64,000 nt of DNA from Bacteroidota bacterium. GTDB lineage: Bacteria; Bacteroidota; Bacteroidia; Chitinophagales; Chitinophagaceae. The DNA is taken from NCBI GenBank assembly GCA_023416995.1, contig JAEZGI010000071.1, positions 35,107 to 99,106 of the forward strand, in the 5' to 3' direction. The notes below the pieces were generated by a model. It saw only the letters and a program-made list of their open reading frames with translations, was not told the DNA's origin and made no database searches. Numbering within the stretch: the first letter of the stretch is position 1; each line of letters opens with the position of its first letter. Made by a program: the position numbers and the translations under genes. Shown piece after piece: positions 44,201 through 52,469 of the stretch.

Positions 44201-44865
44201 AAATCGTTACGAAAAAGTTTATCCGTGCCCGGATGTTCGCCATTGACCAATTGCGGTCGAAAGTTATTGGTGAATTCGTTTTTTACAATTTCATTGTTAA
44301 GGAGGTACATGTCGAGGTCGCCATCGTTGTCATAATCAAAAAATGCAGCCATGGTGCTATGTGCGGTATCGTTCAGCCCGTATTCTGCAGCCATGTTTTT
44401 GAAAACAGGAACACCATCGCCGTCAACCCCCGTATTTATATATAGGATGTTTTCGCGTTCAGTCGCATTGCGTGAAAGGGACGCACAAACATATATATCA
44501 AGTCTTCCGTCGCCATTGATATCAACTACAGCGACACCTCTGCCCCAATGTCCTTCGCCGGTGGTACCTGATTGATTTGTTACGTCCGTAAATTTAAGCT
44601 CACCTTTATTAAGGTATAGTTTATTACTAACTCTGTTGCCTGTAAAATATATATCAGGTAAACTATCATTGTTGAAATCACCGATCCCAACACCTCCGCC
44701 GTTGTAAATGTTTTCAATGTCGAGTACATTGATCGAATCAGAATCCGGCAATTCATTATTAAAGGTTATACCTGAATGGTCAGGGGAGATGACTTCAAAT
44801 CGTTTCTTTTCCTGGCAGCCAATTGTAATTGCAGCTACTAGAAAGGCAGTTATGGTTCTTAACAT
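41293..44865 (-). CDS. FG-GAP/ASPIC-UnbV (CRTAC1-like) outer-membrane lipoprotein
   Basis: A 1190-residue lipoprotein (signal ending AAITIGC, Cys17). It holds two sets of FG-GAP/VCBS repeats with calcium-binding loops of the DxDxDG type (for example DFNNDSLPD, DYDNDGDLD, DFDNDGDMD), separated by an ASPIC/UnbV domain (about residues 515-600, with the segment FRGYLSTVPTMAHFGLG). Such large proteins accompany SusCD pairs in many Bacteroidota, often without any glycoside hydrolase, and their substrate is unknown. It lies downstream of susD behind a probable attenuator. Confidence 0.87.
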   Translation of the reverse strand: MLRTITAFLVAAITIGCQEKKRFEVISPDHSGITFNNELPDSDSINVLDIENIYNGGGVGIGDFNNDSLPDIYFTGNRVSNKLYLNKGELKFTDVTNQSGTTGEGHWGRGVAVVDINGDGRLDIYVCASLSRNATERENILYINTGVDGDGVPVFKNMAAEYGLNDTAHSTMAAFFDYDNDGDLDMYLLNNEIVKNEFTNNFRPQLVNGEHPGTDKLFRNDFNAQLGHPVFTDVSKEAGVTIEGYGHGVNITDINNDGFKDIYVTNDFITENILYINQGNGTFKNQVKDYFKHTAENAMGQDIVDINNDGLVDIIELDMNPEDNFRKKMMMNSIGYQRYINNDYHKYQYQYVRNVLQINQGPRVLGEDSLGVPAFADVSFFSGIAETDWSWTPSVADYDNDGYRDLIVTNGFPKDVTDHDFMAFRNKASALSTKKEILAQIPEVKIANYAYRNNGDLTFANVTSDWGMSAPGFSNGAAYADLDNDGDLELVINNINDVAMLYKNNSREIDEKSSNYLKVKLAGDSTNKNGLGAWIEIYYDSSRKQVYDNTPFRGYLSTVPTMAHFGLGAAQKIDSVKVHWQGGGVQVLHEVPVNTTLLVEYRNSTAIPFAKADSITRTALFRDITKRAGLQYLHEDRDFIDFNIQNLLPHKLSEYGPALAVGDVDGNGLDDIIVGGSFFHGAQVFLQGADGRFAREDLTLAEQTQKKGEDMGLLLFDADQDGDLDLYIARGGFEAPGKAPAYKDVFYINDGKGHFMKDPMAIPENLISKSCVRAVDYDRDGDLDLFVAGRVEPGKYPTPVSSMIYRNDTKEGAVTFTDVTGEVAPMLINIGMICDALFTDFDNDGWQDLILAGEWMPLKFLRNLNGKYEDVTKVAGAEKMTGWWNSLAAGDFDNDGDMDYIAGNFGNNSFFKASTQYPVYITAKDFDNNGSFDAIPSFYLPESFEKPGRKEYPVDLRDDMIKQMVSTRAKFQTYRQYAGATLQHLLTAEQLNGALRLQANELRSFYLQNDGKGRFNFIPLPSEAQISILNGMVVEDFDGDGALDIAIGGNDFGTALAIGRYDALNGLLLRGNGDGTFKALPISESGIYLPGNTKSLVKLRDPSGNLMMAAGENKGPLKLLSSRRSITTLPLNPLETAGMITLKNGRKRKWEQAYGASFLSQSARFVATGESSEITIQDSKGKARTVVLPQ

Positions 44866-44884
44866 ATGCTTACTAATATACTAT

Positions 44885-44917
44885 AAAAAGTAAACCACCC
44901 ATTACAGGTGGTTACTT
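44885..44917 (-). terminator. Probable attenuator between susD and the FG-GAP gene
   Basis: On the minus strand a stem AAGTAACCACC / GGTGGTTTACTT (one bulged base, loop TGTAATG) is followed by TTTTTAT. It lies 22 bp past the susD stop and before the ATG of the FG-GAP gene at 44865, so it may lower expression of the downstream genes without stopping it fully. Confidence 0.65.
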
Positions 44918-44938
44918 AAAATGATCAATATGATATGA

Positions 44939-46675
44939 TTAATATCCTGGATTCTGTTTCAATGTTTCTACCCCGTCTTTGATACTTCTTGCAATTGCAA
45001 ACTCAGGTATCGGAAGGTATTCATGTTTACCCTTTACGAAAGATGCATTTCCAAGTGCACTTACACGTCGAACACTTTCTTTCGCAAAATATTCATTGTT
45101 GATTACGATATCGGCAATGCCCCAGCGCACGAGGTCATAAAACCTGTGGCCTTCCATACCTAACTCGATCTTGCGTTCAAAGCGAACAATTCTTCTGGCT
45201 TCTTCTTTGCCTGCGAAAGGGGTGGTGTACTGGGAAACCTGGTAGTTTGCGGCTGGCGCACCACCATTCATCACTGGCGAGGCTGCCGCTCTTGCCCTGA
45301 CCCGATTGATATAAGTTCTTGCCTGATCAAGTGTTCCTACTTCAATTTCTGCTTCTGCAGCCATTAGCAATACATCGGCGAAACGCATTGGAGTGAAGTT
45401 AAGCGCATTATTTGCGAAGCCCCATCCAACGGTACCGGCTAAAGAACCAATGTCCGCTTTATAGTAGGTGTTTTTCTTTGGAGAATATGGACCCCCATAG
45501 CTAACCATACGGATCCAGTCTCTACCTGGATGAATACCCCAGTCATAATAAGGAATACCTCTTCTTCCTACTGTCCAGTCAAGTCTGGGATCCAGGGTGC
45601 CTGCATAAGGTGTGAAGGCCTGCGCGGAGGTAAAGTTCTCATCACTGGTAACATCAGCATTATCATAAGTATCAATCATCGGTAATCCCGAAGAAGTTTT
45701 GAACGAATTCACCAGGTTCTGTGAGGGCTGGAAGAAGCCGCAGCATGCACCGGGTTTCGTATCGGCACTTCCACCGTGCGGATAGTTCAATGTATTGTCA
45801 TAGTTACCATTGGTGTTTGAGCCATCACCATAAGACGCCTGGATAGAAAACACGGTCTCTTCGTTGAGTTCGGTGAGTACACGAAAGTTGGCGTGGTAGT
45901 TTGCTGTAAGATTATACTTAACACCCTGGCTGTTTACACCGTCAGTGATAATTAAATCAAATAGTTGTTTTGCTTCAGTGAATTTGCTCTGGAACATGTA
46001 TGCTTTAGCCAGGTGTGCAGCAGCTGCCCATTTGTTCACTCTTCCCCTGTTTGGCCGGGTTGCATCGAGATTGTCATAAGCAAATTTGAGATCAGCTTCT
46101 ATTTGGGGCCAGATGTTGACATATGCACCGCCATTATCGGTATTCGGCACTTTGAAGTCAGTAACTGTTTCATCGATGTAAGGGACATTGTTGAAATTTT
46201 TCTTAGCCTCAAAATGCATGAAACCACGGATAAATTTTGCTTCTGCTTCAATCTGGGTTGCGTCTGCCGGCGAAATGTCTGTAGCGAGCGGAAGTACAAT
46301 TAACACCTGATTTGCGGCACCAACACCATCCCAAATTCCTGTCCATTTATTAGTAAGCTGACCATTACTGGGTAGAATTTCAAAGCGCATCACCGGGTTA
46401 GCGTCCACCATGTCTGTTGGCTCAGTACCCTTGTAAGCGTCGCCGCCGCGGATACTTCCCCATAACCAGTTACTGGCTCCACCATTTTGCTGATCCTGGC
46501 GGCCATCCAGTGTTGCGTATGCATTGATCAACAAACCGTCAACACCTTTTTTGTTCGACAAACTGGCCAGATCGTACACCCCCTGCGGTGCGAGCTCCAG
46601 GAATTTTTTCTTGCAGCCCAACATCATCGTCGTGCCTGCAATCGCGGTTAATATGAATAATGATTTTGTTTTCAT
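44939..46675 (-). CDS. SusD/RagB-family outer-membrane nutrient-binding lipoprotein
   Basis: A 578-residue lipoprotein (signal ending TTMMLGC, Cys21) of the SusD/RagB family, forming the lid of a SusC transporter. The family features are visible: CKKKFLELAPQG after the lipid Cys, TPR-like helices in the N-terminal half, and the C-terminal RFERKIELGMEGHRFYDLVRWG. The ATG at 46675 is chosen because the extended start only adds a few basic residues. It follows susC by 24 bp and is co-transcribed. No glycoside hydrolase adjoins it, so the ligand cannot be named. Confidence 0.93.
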   Translation of the reverse strand: MKTKSLFILTAIAGTTMMLGCKKKFLELAPQGVYDLASLSNKKGVDGLLINAYATLDGRQDQQNGGASNWLWGSIRGGDAYKGTEPTDMVDANPVMRFEILPSNGQLTNKWTGIWDGVGAANQVLIVLPLATDISPADATQIEAEAKFIRGFMHFEAKKNFNNVPYIDETVTDFKVPNTDNGGAYVNIWPQIEADLKFAYDNLDATRPNRGRVNKWAAAAHLAKAYMFQSKFTEAKQLFDLIITDGVNSQGVKYNLTANYHANFRVLTELNEETVFSIQASYGDGSNTNGNYDNTLNYPHGGSADTKPGACCGFFQPSQNLVNSFKTSSGLPMIDTYDNADVTSDENFTSAQAFTPYAGTLDPRLDWTVGRRGIPYYDWGIHPGRDWIRMVSYGGPYSPKKNTYYKADIGSLAGTVGWGFANNALNFTPMRFADVLLMAAEAEIEVGTLDQARTYINRVRARAAASPVMNGGAPAANYQVSQYTTPFAGKEEARRIVRFERKIELGMEGHRFYDLVRWGIADIVINNEYFAKESVRRVSALGNASFVKGKHEYLPIPEFAIARSIKDGVETLKQNPGY

Positions 46676-46699
46676 GTTTGTTTTTTTCTTGCTGAACAA

Positions 46700-49600
46700 T
46701 TAGAATGCTGCAGTTATACCGAAGATGAATTGTTTGGGATTTGGAAAACCTCCAAGGTCCACTCCCATATAAAAATCTCTTGCACCTCCCGGATCACGCG
46801 AGATCAGCGTAATGTCAGGATCTGCTCCGGTATAATTCGTGATGGTGAAGAGATTCTGTGCCTGCACATAAATCCTCACATTACTAAGAGTTGCCTTGCT
46901 GCTAACTGTGCGTGGCAATGTATAGCCCAGTTGTACAGTCTTTGCACGCAGATAAGAACCATCTTCAACATAATAACTGTTAGGAGTACTTGTAGTGAAC
47001 GAAGTATAACCATTAGCTGCTCCCGGAGCAAGAAGTGGCAAGGAAGCATTTTTGTTTTGTTCTGTCCAGCTATCAGATAAAACGCGGGTACTAACACCAC
47101 CAATAAATACGCGCATGTCAGTATAATACTTGGTGTAGTTAAATATCTCGTTGCCCTGGTTCCAGAAAAGGAAGGCAGTAAAATCGAAAGCTTTGTAATT
47201 GAATTTCAGGTTGAGGCCCAGTTGAAAATCAGGGTGTGGATTTCCGAGGAAAGTCCTGTCCTCATCATTTATTTCCTTATCTCCATTAAGGTCTTTATAC
47301 TTCCAGCTTCCAACTACAGCGCCTTGCATAGCAGGACCGGCAGCGATATCTGCCGCACTGTTAAAGAAGCCATCAAGCACAAATCCATGGAAAGAAGAAA
47401 TCGGCTGACCGAGTTCGCTTCTCATTACATTGCTCAAACGCTCCAAACCAATGATCCGGGGAGAATTCTCATTATTGAATTTTGTAAGGGTATTTTTATA
47501 CCTTGAAAAGGTTACACCAACTTCATAACTGAAATCCTGACCGCGGTTGCCATTATAATTCAGACCGATGTCAAAGCCAATGTTACGCATCGTACCGATG
47601 TTGATAAATGGTTTGTCAAGCTGAGGCTCAAGACCATTTAGTACATCCTGCACCAACAACCCTCTTGTATTCTTTTTATAGAAATCAAGAGAGAAGTCAA
47701 TGGCACCATTAAACAATGTACCATCTAAAGCGATGTTTGATGTTTCAGCGGTTTCCCATTTGGTATCAAGGTTTCCTTGTCTGGCCTGGCGATAACCCTG
47801 CGCAGAGGACGTATTGTTTCCGTTGATATCATAGTTGGTTCTGCTCGGGTTTGAGATGTAAGTGTAGAACTGGTTATCAGGTCCTACATTCGAAATACTA
47901 CCCATTTGTCCCCAGCCACCACGAAGTTTCAAATCCGTGATCCAGGAAATATCTTTCATAAAAGATTCGTCAGACAATCTCCAGGCAACGGCGAAAGAAG
48001 GGAAGTTAGCATAACGTGCATTGGGCCCGAATACCGACGCACCGTCTCTTCTGAAAGTTCCGGTAAGGAGGTATTTACCTTTAAAGCTATAATCAAGGCG
48101 CCCGAAATAAGAGAACAAAGAGGTACGTCCAAGATTGTAAGTAGTAATAACCCTGTCACTCAAACTACCGGCAACCGCAGTATTAAGGGAGATAAAGTCA
48201 GGAGTCTCAAAATCGAAGTTCTGACCAAACGCCCGTACACCACGTGATTGGTTTTTGACTGCTTCTGAACCTACCAGGAATTTGAAATCATGTTCTCCTA
48301 CAACTTTTTGCAGATTCAATGTGTTTGTCCAGATCCAGTTTGTATAATACCAGGCTTCTTCCGTCAACTGGGTGTTACCCTGGTTCTCTGACCGCTCATA
48401 TGTTCTGCGGCTGATGTTTTTTACAAACTGATTGCCCGCGTCAAGACCAAATGAAGTTCTCGCTGTCAGGAAGTTTGTAAAAGGAATCTCTGCAAACACG
48501 TTACCAAAAATCCTCGTGTATTTGTTGGTGTTATCTTTCTGACGGGTAAGGTTTGCTACCGGGTTACTACCGTTACCGGATTCACCAACGCCATTTCCAC
48601 CAAATCCGCCTTTGATATCGTTAACAGGGATATAAGGTACCATGCGGAAAGCACTTGCCCAGGCATCTCCTTCACCCCTGTTCTCTCCACCCAATCGCTC
48701 TTCGTAGCTGACCTGGAGATTTTCACCGAGACGTAACCAGCTCACCGGTTTGAATGAAGTATTAACACGGGCAGAGTAACGTTTGTAAAAAGTATTAATG
48801 AAAGTTCCTTCCTGGTCAAAGTAGTTCAGGCCCAAAGAATACAGTGCCTTGTCAGTTCCACCCGAAGCGGAAATCTGATGATTGGTCAGAATTGCAGGAC
48901 GGGTGATCTCTTCAAACCAGTTAGTACCACGACTTACGGGTGAAATCTGGTAAAGGTTACCGGTAACATTATATAAATCAGGATTAGCTCTTGGGTCAGA
49001 TGCGGAAACACCACCTTTGAAAGCTGCACTGGTAATATAATAATCCGGAATGGTGAATGAACCCTTGGTGCCGAATACAGGATGGGTGTATCCATCTGCC
49101 TGTGTTCTTGTCAGATATTCCAGGTATTGTTCTGTATTCAACATATCAGGCATCATCTTGTCTGTAACCTGCTGAACGCCTACATAACCATCATAACTTA
49201 ATGTAGCACGGCCAGCCTTACCTTGTTTTGTAGTGATGATCACAACACCGTTGGAGGCGCGTGCACCGTAAATAGAGGCTGCGGAAGCATCCTTCAGCAC
49301 CTGGAGTGATTCGATATCGTTGGGATTAAGTTTTGACGCATCATCCGTTTGTACCCCATCAATAACATACAAAGGATTGTTGTTTCCTGCCGAAGTAAAA
49401 CCACGGATACGAACAACCGCACCAGCACCTGGCTGACCAGACGAACTAATGGTTACACCCGGTGCACGACCCTGTAACTGAACCGCAAGGTTAGAGGCCG
49501 GAGTTACACCAAGATCTTCTGCACTTACCACCGATACAGAACCCGTGATATCCTTTTTGCGTGCAGAAGTATATCCCAATACAACCACCTCATTTAACGC

Positions 49601-49912
49601 TGAGTTGGCTGAAGTAAGGTTTATATTAATAACAGTTTGATCACCTACGGTTCGCTCCTGTTCTTTAAAACCGATGTAAGAGATCAACAATACAGCATTG
49701 TTGTTTGGTACCGAGATACTGAAATTGCCCTCGGCATCCGTTTGAGTACCATTAGTGGTCCCCTTCACAGTTACTGTTGCCCCTGCCACAGGAACATTGT
49801 TGGCTTCAGTAACTTTACCCGTGACGGTCTTTTGCTGTGCAGATGCTATCGTGGCAAACACTAACAGCCAGATAGTAGACACCAACCGTAGTGCACTTAG
49901 TTTGAAAAGCAT
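46700..49912 (-). CDS. SusC/RagA-family TonB-linked outer-membrane transporter
   Basis: A 1070-residue TonB-dependent transporter. After the signal peptide (to about IASAQ) comes a carboxypeptidase-D regulatory-like domain (about 28-105), the plug domain with the SusC hallmark LYVIDGV and SLQVLKDASAASIYGARASNGVVIITTK, and the 22-strand barrel to the C-terminus ending in Phe. It imports a ligand captured by SusD using energy from TonB-ExbBD. The ATG at 49912 gives the family N-terminus. A 680-bp non-coding stretch lies upstream. Confidence 0.95.
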   Translation of the reverse strand: MLFKLSALRLVSTIWLLVFATIASAQQKTVTGKVTEANNVPVAGATVTVKGTTNGTQTDAEGNFSISVPNNNAVLLISYIGFKEQERTVGDQTVININLTSANSALNEVVVLGYTSARKKDITGSVSVVSAEDLGVTPASNLAVQLQGRAPGVTISSSGQPGAGAVVRIRGFTSAGNNNPLYVIDGVQTDDASKLNPNDIESLQVLKDASAASIYGARASNGVVIITTKQGKAGRATLSYDGYVGVQQVTDKMMPDMLNTEQYLEYLTRTQADGYTHPVFGTKGSFTIPDYYITSAAFKGGVSASDPRANPDLYNVTGNLYQISPVSRGTNWFEEITRPAILTNHQISASGGTDKALYSLGLNYFDQEGTFINTFYKRYSARVNTSFKPVSWLRLGENLQVSYEERLGGENRGEGDAWASAFRMVPYIPVNDIKGGFGGNGVGESGNGSNPVANLTRQKDNTNKYTRIFGNVFAEIPFTNFLTARTSFGLDAGNQFVKNISRRTYERSENQGNTQLTEEAWYYTNWIWTNTLNLQKVVGEHDFKFLVGSEAVKNQSRGVRAFGQNFDFETPDFISLNTAVAGSLSDRVITTYNLGRTSLFSYFGRLDYSFKGKYLLTGTFRRDGASVFGPNARYANFPSFAVAWRLSDESFMKDISWITDLKLRGGWGQMGSISNVGPDNQFYTYISNPSRTNYDINGNNTSSAQGYRQARQGNLDTKWETAETSNIALDGTLFNGAIDFSLDFYKKNTRGLLVQDVLNGLEPQLDKPFINIGTMRNIGFDIGLNYNGNRGQDFSYEVGVTFSRYKNTLTKFNNENSPRIIGLERLSNVMRSELGQPISSFHGFVLDGFFNSAADIAAGPAMQGAVVGSWKYKDLNGDKEINDEDRTFLGNPHPDFQLGLNLKFNYKAFDFTAFLFWNQGNEIFNYTKYYTDMRVFIGGVSTRVLSDSWTEQNKNASLPLLAPGAANGYTSFTTSTPNSYYVEDGSYLRAKTVQLGYTLPRTVSSKATLSNVRIYVQAQNLFTITNYTGADPDITLISRDPGGARDFYMGVDLGGFPNPKQFIFGITAAF

Positions 49913-50592
49913 AATTGGTTAAATTTTGATGGTTTTTTTGTTGTTTAATGCGTACGTGCAAGTATTCAGTATTGTTAAAACATTTCTGAGTTAATCCAAG
50001 CGGGAGTGTTTAAAGTTTAGAAAAAACGTTTTCGTAAACCAATCAGAGAGAGAACCAATGCCGCAACGCGGCTGCTAAACATTATCAGGTGGAAGGAGGG
50101 CAAAAATCAACAAAATCAGTCTGGCATGGGGCATCGCCAGCAGCCTCGTGTTGTAAATACAGTGGTTGCATATCGCTAGGTTTTGGTTGGTGGTATGACA
50201 TATAGCAGACTAAATTTAACTATATTTTAAAATCGTTTGCAAAAAAAAGTTACTTTTTGTGCCTATAAAAAACGTATGCAACTACGCAACATATCTAAGA
50301 TCGATGAATTACCCTCCATAATACATTGCGTTACAGATATATATGTTTTAAAATCAATTCTTACACTTATCCCAAAAAAATTTGCAGAATTTTCCCGACT
50401 ACATTAAAAAATGATTAAAAAGCTCCGATTGCAATGACCGGCTAGACATAAGTGACTGATATCATGCAGGTAATAATTTGCGTTCAAACGTCGGTCAAAA
50501 AACGAGAACCCGGAACCGGCAATCAGCTCGATAGGCTGTCATAAGTTTACTCGGGCAATGCTTTACAAGACATTTTGACCTATATATATTGG
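49913..50592. other. 680-bp intergenic region upstream of susC and grpE
   Basis: AT-rich region with no supported gene on either strand. It must hold the minus-strand susC promoter, which I could not place with confidence. Noted elements: a 10-bp palindrome AAAACGTTTT (50023-50032), 111 bp before the susC start; a small hairpin GCCGC-AAC-GCGGC (50060-50072); and long A/T tracts around 50220-50270 and 50370-50420. No tRNA or other RNA gene is recognisable. Confidence 0.6.
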
Positions 50593-50622
50593 TTGGCAAT
50601 ATTCTTGACATTGCTACCTTTG
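50593..50622 (+). promoter_or_regulatory. Canonical promoter of the grpE-dnaJ unit
   Basis: TTG at 50593-50595, 19 nt, then TACCTTTG at 50615-50622, a full -7 match. Transcription should start near 50628, about 13 nt before the grpE ATG. This position excludes the longer in-frame extension that begins at 50575. Confidence 0.85.
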
Positions 50623-50640
50623 CGGACAATTTTTAGCATT

Positions 50641-51222
50641 ATGATACAGGAAATGGATAATACTAACAATATGGCAGATCACAGAGAGGAAGAAAACGCA
50701 ACACCTGCGATGGACATCAATGCAGATGAAAATCAAAGCGGAACCACGCACCTGAATGAACCCATCCAGGAAAGCGAAACCGACAAACTGAAAGCGGAAG
50801 TGCAGGAGCTTAAAGACAAGTTTATCCGCCAGGCTGCTGAATTTGACAACTACCGGAAACGCAATGCGAAGGAACGGCTCGAGCTGATGCAGACAGCATC
50901 GCGGGAGGTGATGGTAGCTCTGCTGGAGGTATTGGACGACTCTGAACGCGCCGAAAAACAACTGGATACAAGCGACGACATAGCCGCCATGAAACAGGGG
51001 GTGAAACTGGTTTTCAACAAGTTAAGAAACACACTGAATGCAAAAGGTTTAAAAACCATGAAAAGCATCGGTGAAGATTTTAACCCTGATCAGCACGAAG
51101 CTATTACCCAGATTCCGGCACCTTCTGAGGAACTAAAAGGTAAGGTGGTAGATGAAATGGAAAAGGGCTATTACCTGGGCGATAAGATCATCCGTTTCGC
51201 TAAAGTAGTGGTTGGAAATTAA
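50641..51222 (+). CDS. grpE: Nucleotide exchange factor GrpE
   Basis: Releases ADP from DnaK during the chaperone cycle. The 193-residue protein has an acidic, disordered N-terminus, a long coiled coil (LKDKFIRQAAEFDNYRKR), and the C-terminal beta-wing with GEDFNPDQHEAI and GYYLGDKIIRFAKVVV, which is the GrpE signature. The ATG at 50641 is chosen on the promoter position; an ATG at 50653 is possible. dnaJ follows after 26 bp, the usual partner; dnaK is elsewhere. Confidence 0.95.
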   Translation: MIQEMDNTNNMADHREEENATPAMDINADENQSGTTHLNEPIQESETDKLKAEVQELKDKFIRQAAEFDNYRKRNAKERLELMQTASREVMVALLEVLDDSERAEKQLDTSDDIAAMKQGVKLVFNKLRNTLNAKGLKTMKSIGEDFNPDQHEAITQIPAPSEELKGKVVDEMEKGYYLGDKIIRFAKVVVGN

Positions 51223-51248
51223 GGGAGGACGAATTACAAATACAATAA

Positions 51249-52412
51249 ATGTCAACTAAAAGAGACTATTACGAAATACTCGGTGTCAGCAAATCTTCAT
51301 CTGCAGATGAAATTAAAAAAGCCTACCGGAAGGTGGCTATGCAATACCACCCCGACCGTAACCCCGGCGACAAACTAGCAGAAGACAAATTTAAAGAAGC
51401 TGCAGAAGCGTACGAGGTCCTCAGCGACCAGGATAAACGCGCTCAATACGACCGCTTTGGTCATGCCGGCGTTTCAGGGGCGGGACGCGGCCCGGGCGCC
51501 GGTGGCATGGAAGATATATTCAGCCAGTTCGGCGACATCTTTGGCGATGATATTTTTGGTAACTTTTTCGGCGGCCAGGCAGGTGGACGCGGCGGTCGCG
51601 GAGGTCAACGATCACGCGGTGTGCGCGGAAGCAATCTGCGCGTCAAGATCAAACTGAACTTTGAAGAAATTGCTAAAGGCGTTACAAAACAAATAAAGGT
51701 AAAAAAATACGTTAGCTGCAATACCTGTGATGGTTCAGGAGCTAAAGATAAAAACAGCGTACAGAATTGTGGTACCTGTGGTGGCAGTGGCCAGGTAAGA
51801 AGAGTGACAAATACTTTTCTTGGACAGATGCAAACAGTAACCACCTGCCCTACCTGTAATGGCGAAGGCAGCACCATCACCTCAAAGTGTACTGCATGTA
51901 AAGGTGAGGGCCGGGTTTATGGCGAAGAAACCGTATCAATCGACATTCCTGCCGGCGTACAGGAAGGCATGCAATTAAGCGTAAGCGGCCGCGGAAACGC
52001 CGGGGAACGCGGCGGATCGAACGGTGACCTCATAGTGCTTATCGAAGAAGAAGCACACAAGGAACTACACCGCGACGGCCTGAACGTAGCCTATGAACTA
52101 CATATCACCTTCCCTGATGCCGTTTTCGGAACACAGGTCGAAGTGCCGACCATCGACGGAAGAGCCAAGATCAAAATCCCCGCAGGCACACAAAGCGGTA
52201 AGGTTTTCCGCCTGAAAGGCAAAGGTTTTCCTGCCATCAATTCGTATGAAAAGGGTGACCAGCTGATTCACGTAAACATCTGGACACCGCAACAGGTATC
52301 AGCAGATGAAAAATCGATGTTAGACAAACTCAATAATTCTGACAACTTTAAACCGCATCCGGACAAATCCGAAAAAAGCTTTTTTGATAAAGTGCGTGAG
52401 ATGTTTAGTTGA
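51249..52412 (+). CDS. dnaJ: Chaperone DnaJ
   Basis: Type I Hsp40 that delivers clients to DnaK and stimulates its ATPase. The 387-residue protein shows the J domain with the HPD motif (YHPDRNPGD), a Gly-rich linker, four zinc-binding CxxCxGxG repeats (CNTCDGSG, CGTCGGSG, CPTCNGEG, CTACKGEG) and the C-terminal substrate-binding domains. The length is standard. It is translated from the same message as grpE and ends at a strong terminator. Confidence 0.97.
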   Translation: MSTKRDYYEILGVSKSSSADEIKKAYRKVAMQYHPDRNPGDKLAEDKFKEAAEAYEVLSDQDKRAQYDRFGHAGVSGAGRGPGAGGMEDIFSQFGDIFGDDIFGNFFGGQAGGRGGRGGQRSRGVRGSNLRVKIKLNFEEIAKGVTKQIKVKKYVSCNTCDGSGAKDKNSVQNCGTCGGSGQVRRVTNTFLGQMQTVTTCPTCNGEGSTITSKCTACKGEGRVYGEETVSIDIPAGVQEGMQLSVSGRGNAGERGGSNGDLIVLIEEEAHKELHRDGLNVAYELHITFPDAVFGTQVEVPTIDGRAKIKIPAGTQSGKVFRLKGKGFPAINSYEKGDQLIHVNIWTPQQVSADEKSMLDKLNNSDNFKPHPDKSEKSFFDKVREMFS

Positions 52413-52433
52413 AACTGATAAATGAACAGGAAG

Positions 52434-52469
52434 GGGCAAAAGCGATCAATTCACTTTTGCCCTTTTTTT
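52434..52469 (+). terminator. Terminator of grpE-dnaJ
   Basis: Perfect 9-bp stem GGGCAAAAG / CTTTTGCCC followed by seven T, starting 22 bp after the dnaJ stop. The right arm and T-run lie inside the last codons of the convergent vWA gene, so coding sequence and terminator are shared. Confidence 0.88.

Noticed and set aside
50060..50072. GCCGC-AAC-GCGGC hairpin as a terminator or tRNA arm
   Set aside because: Only 5 bp, a 3-nt loop, no T-run and no cloverleaf around it.
50575..50640. Longer GrpE starting at 50575
   Set aside because: The canonical promoter (50593-50622) lies inside this extension, so it cannot be translated from that promoter.
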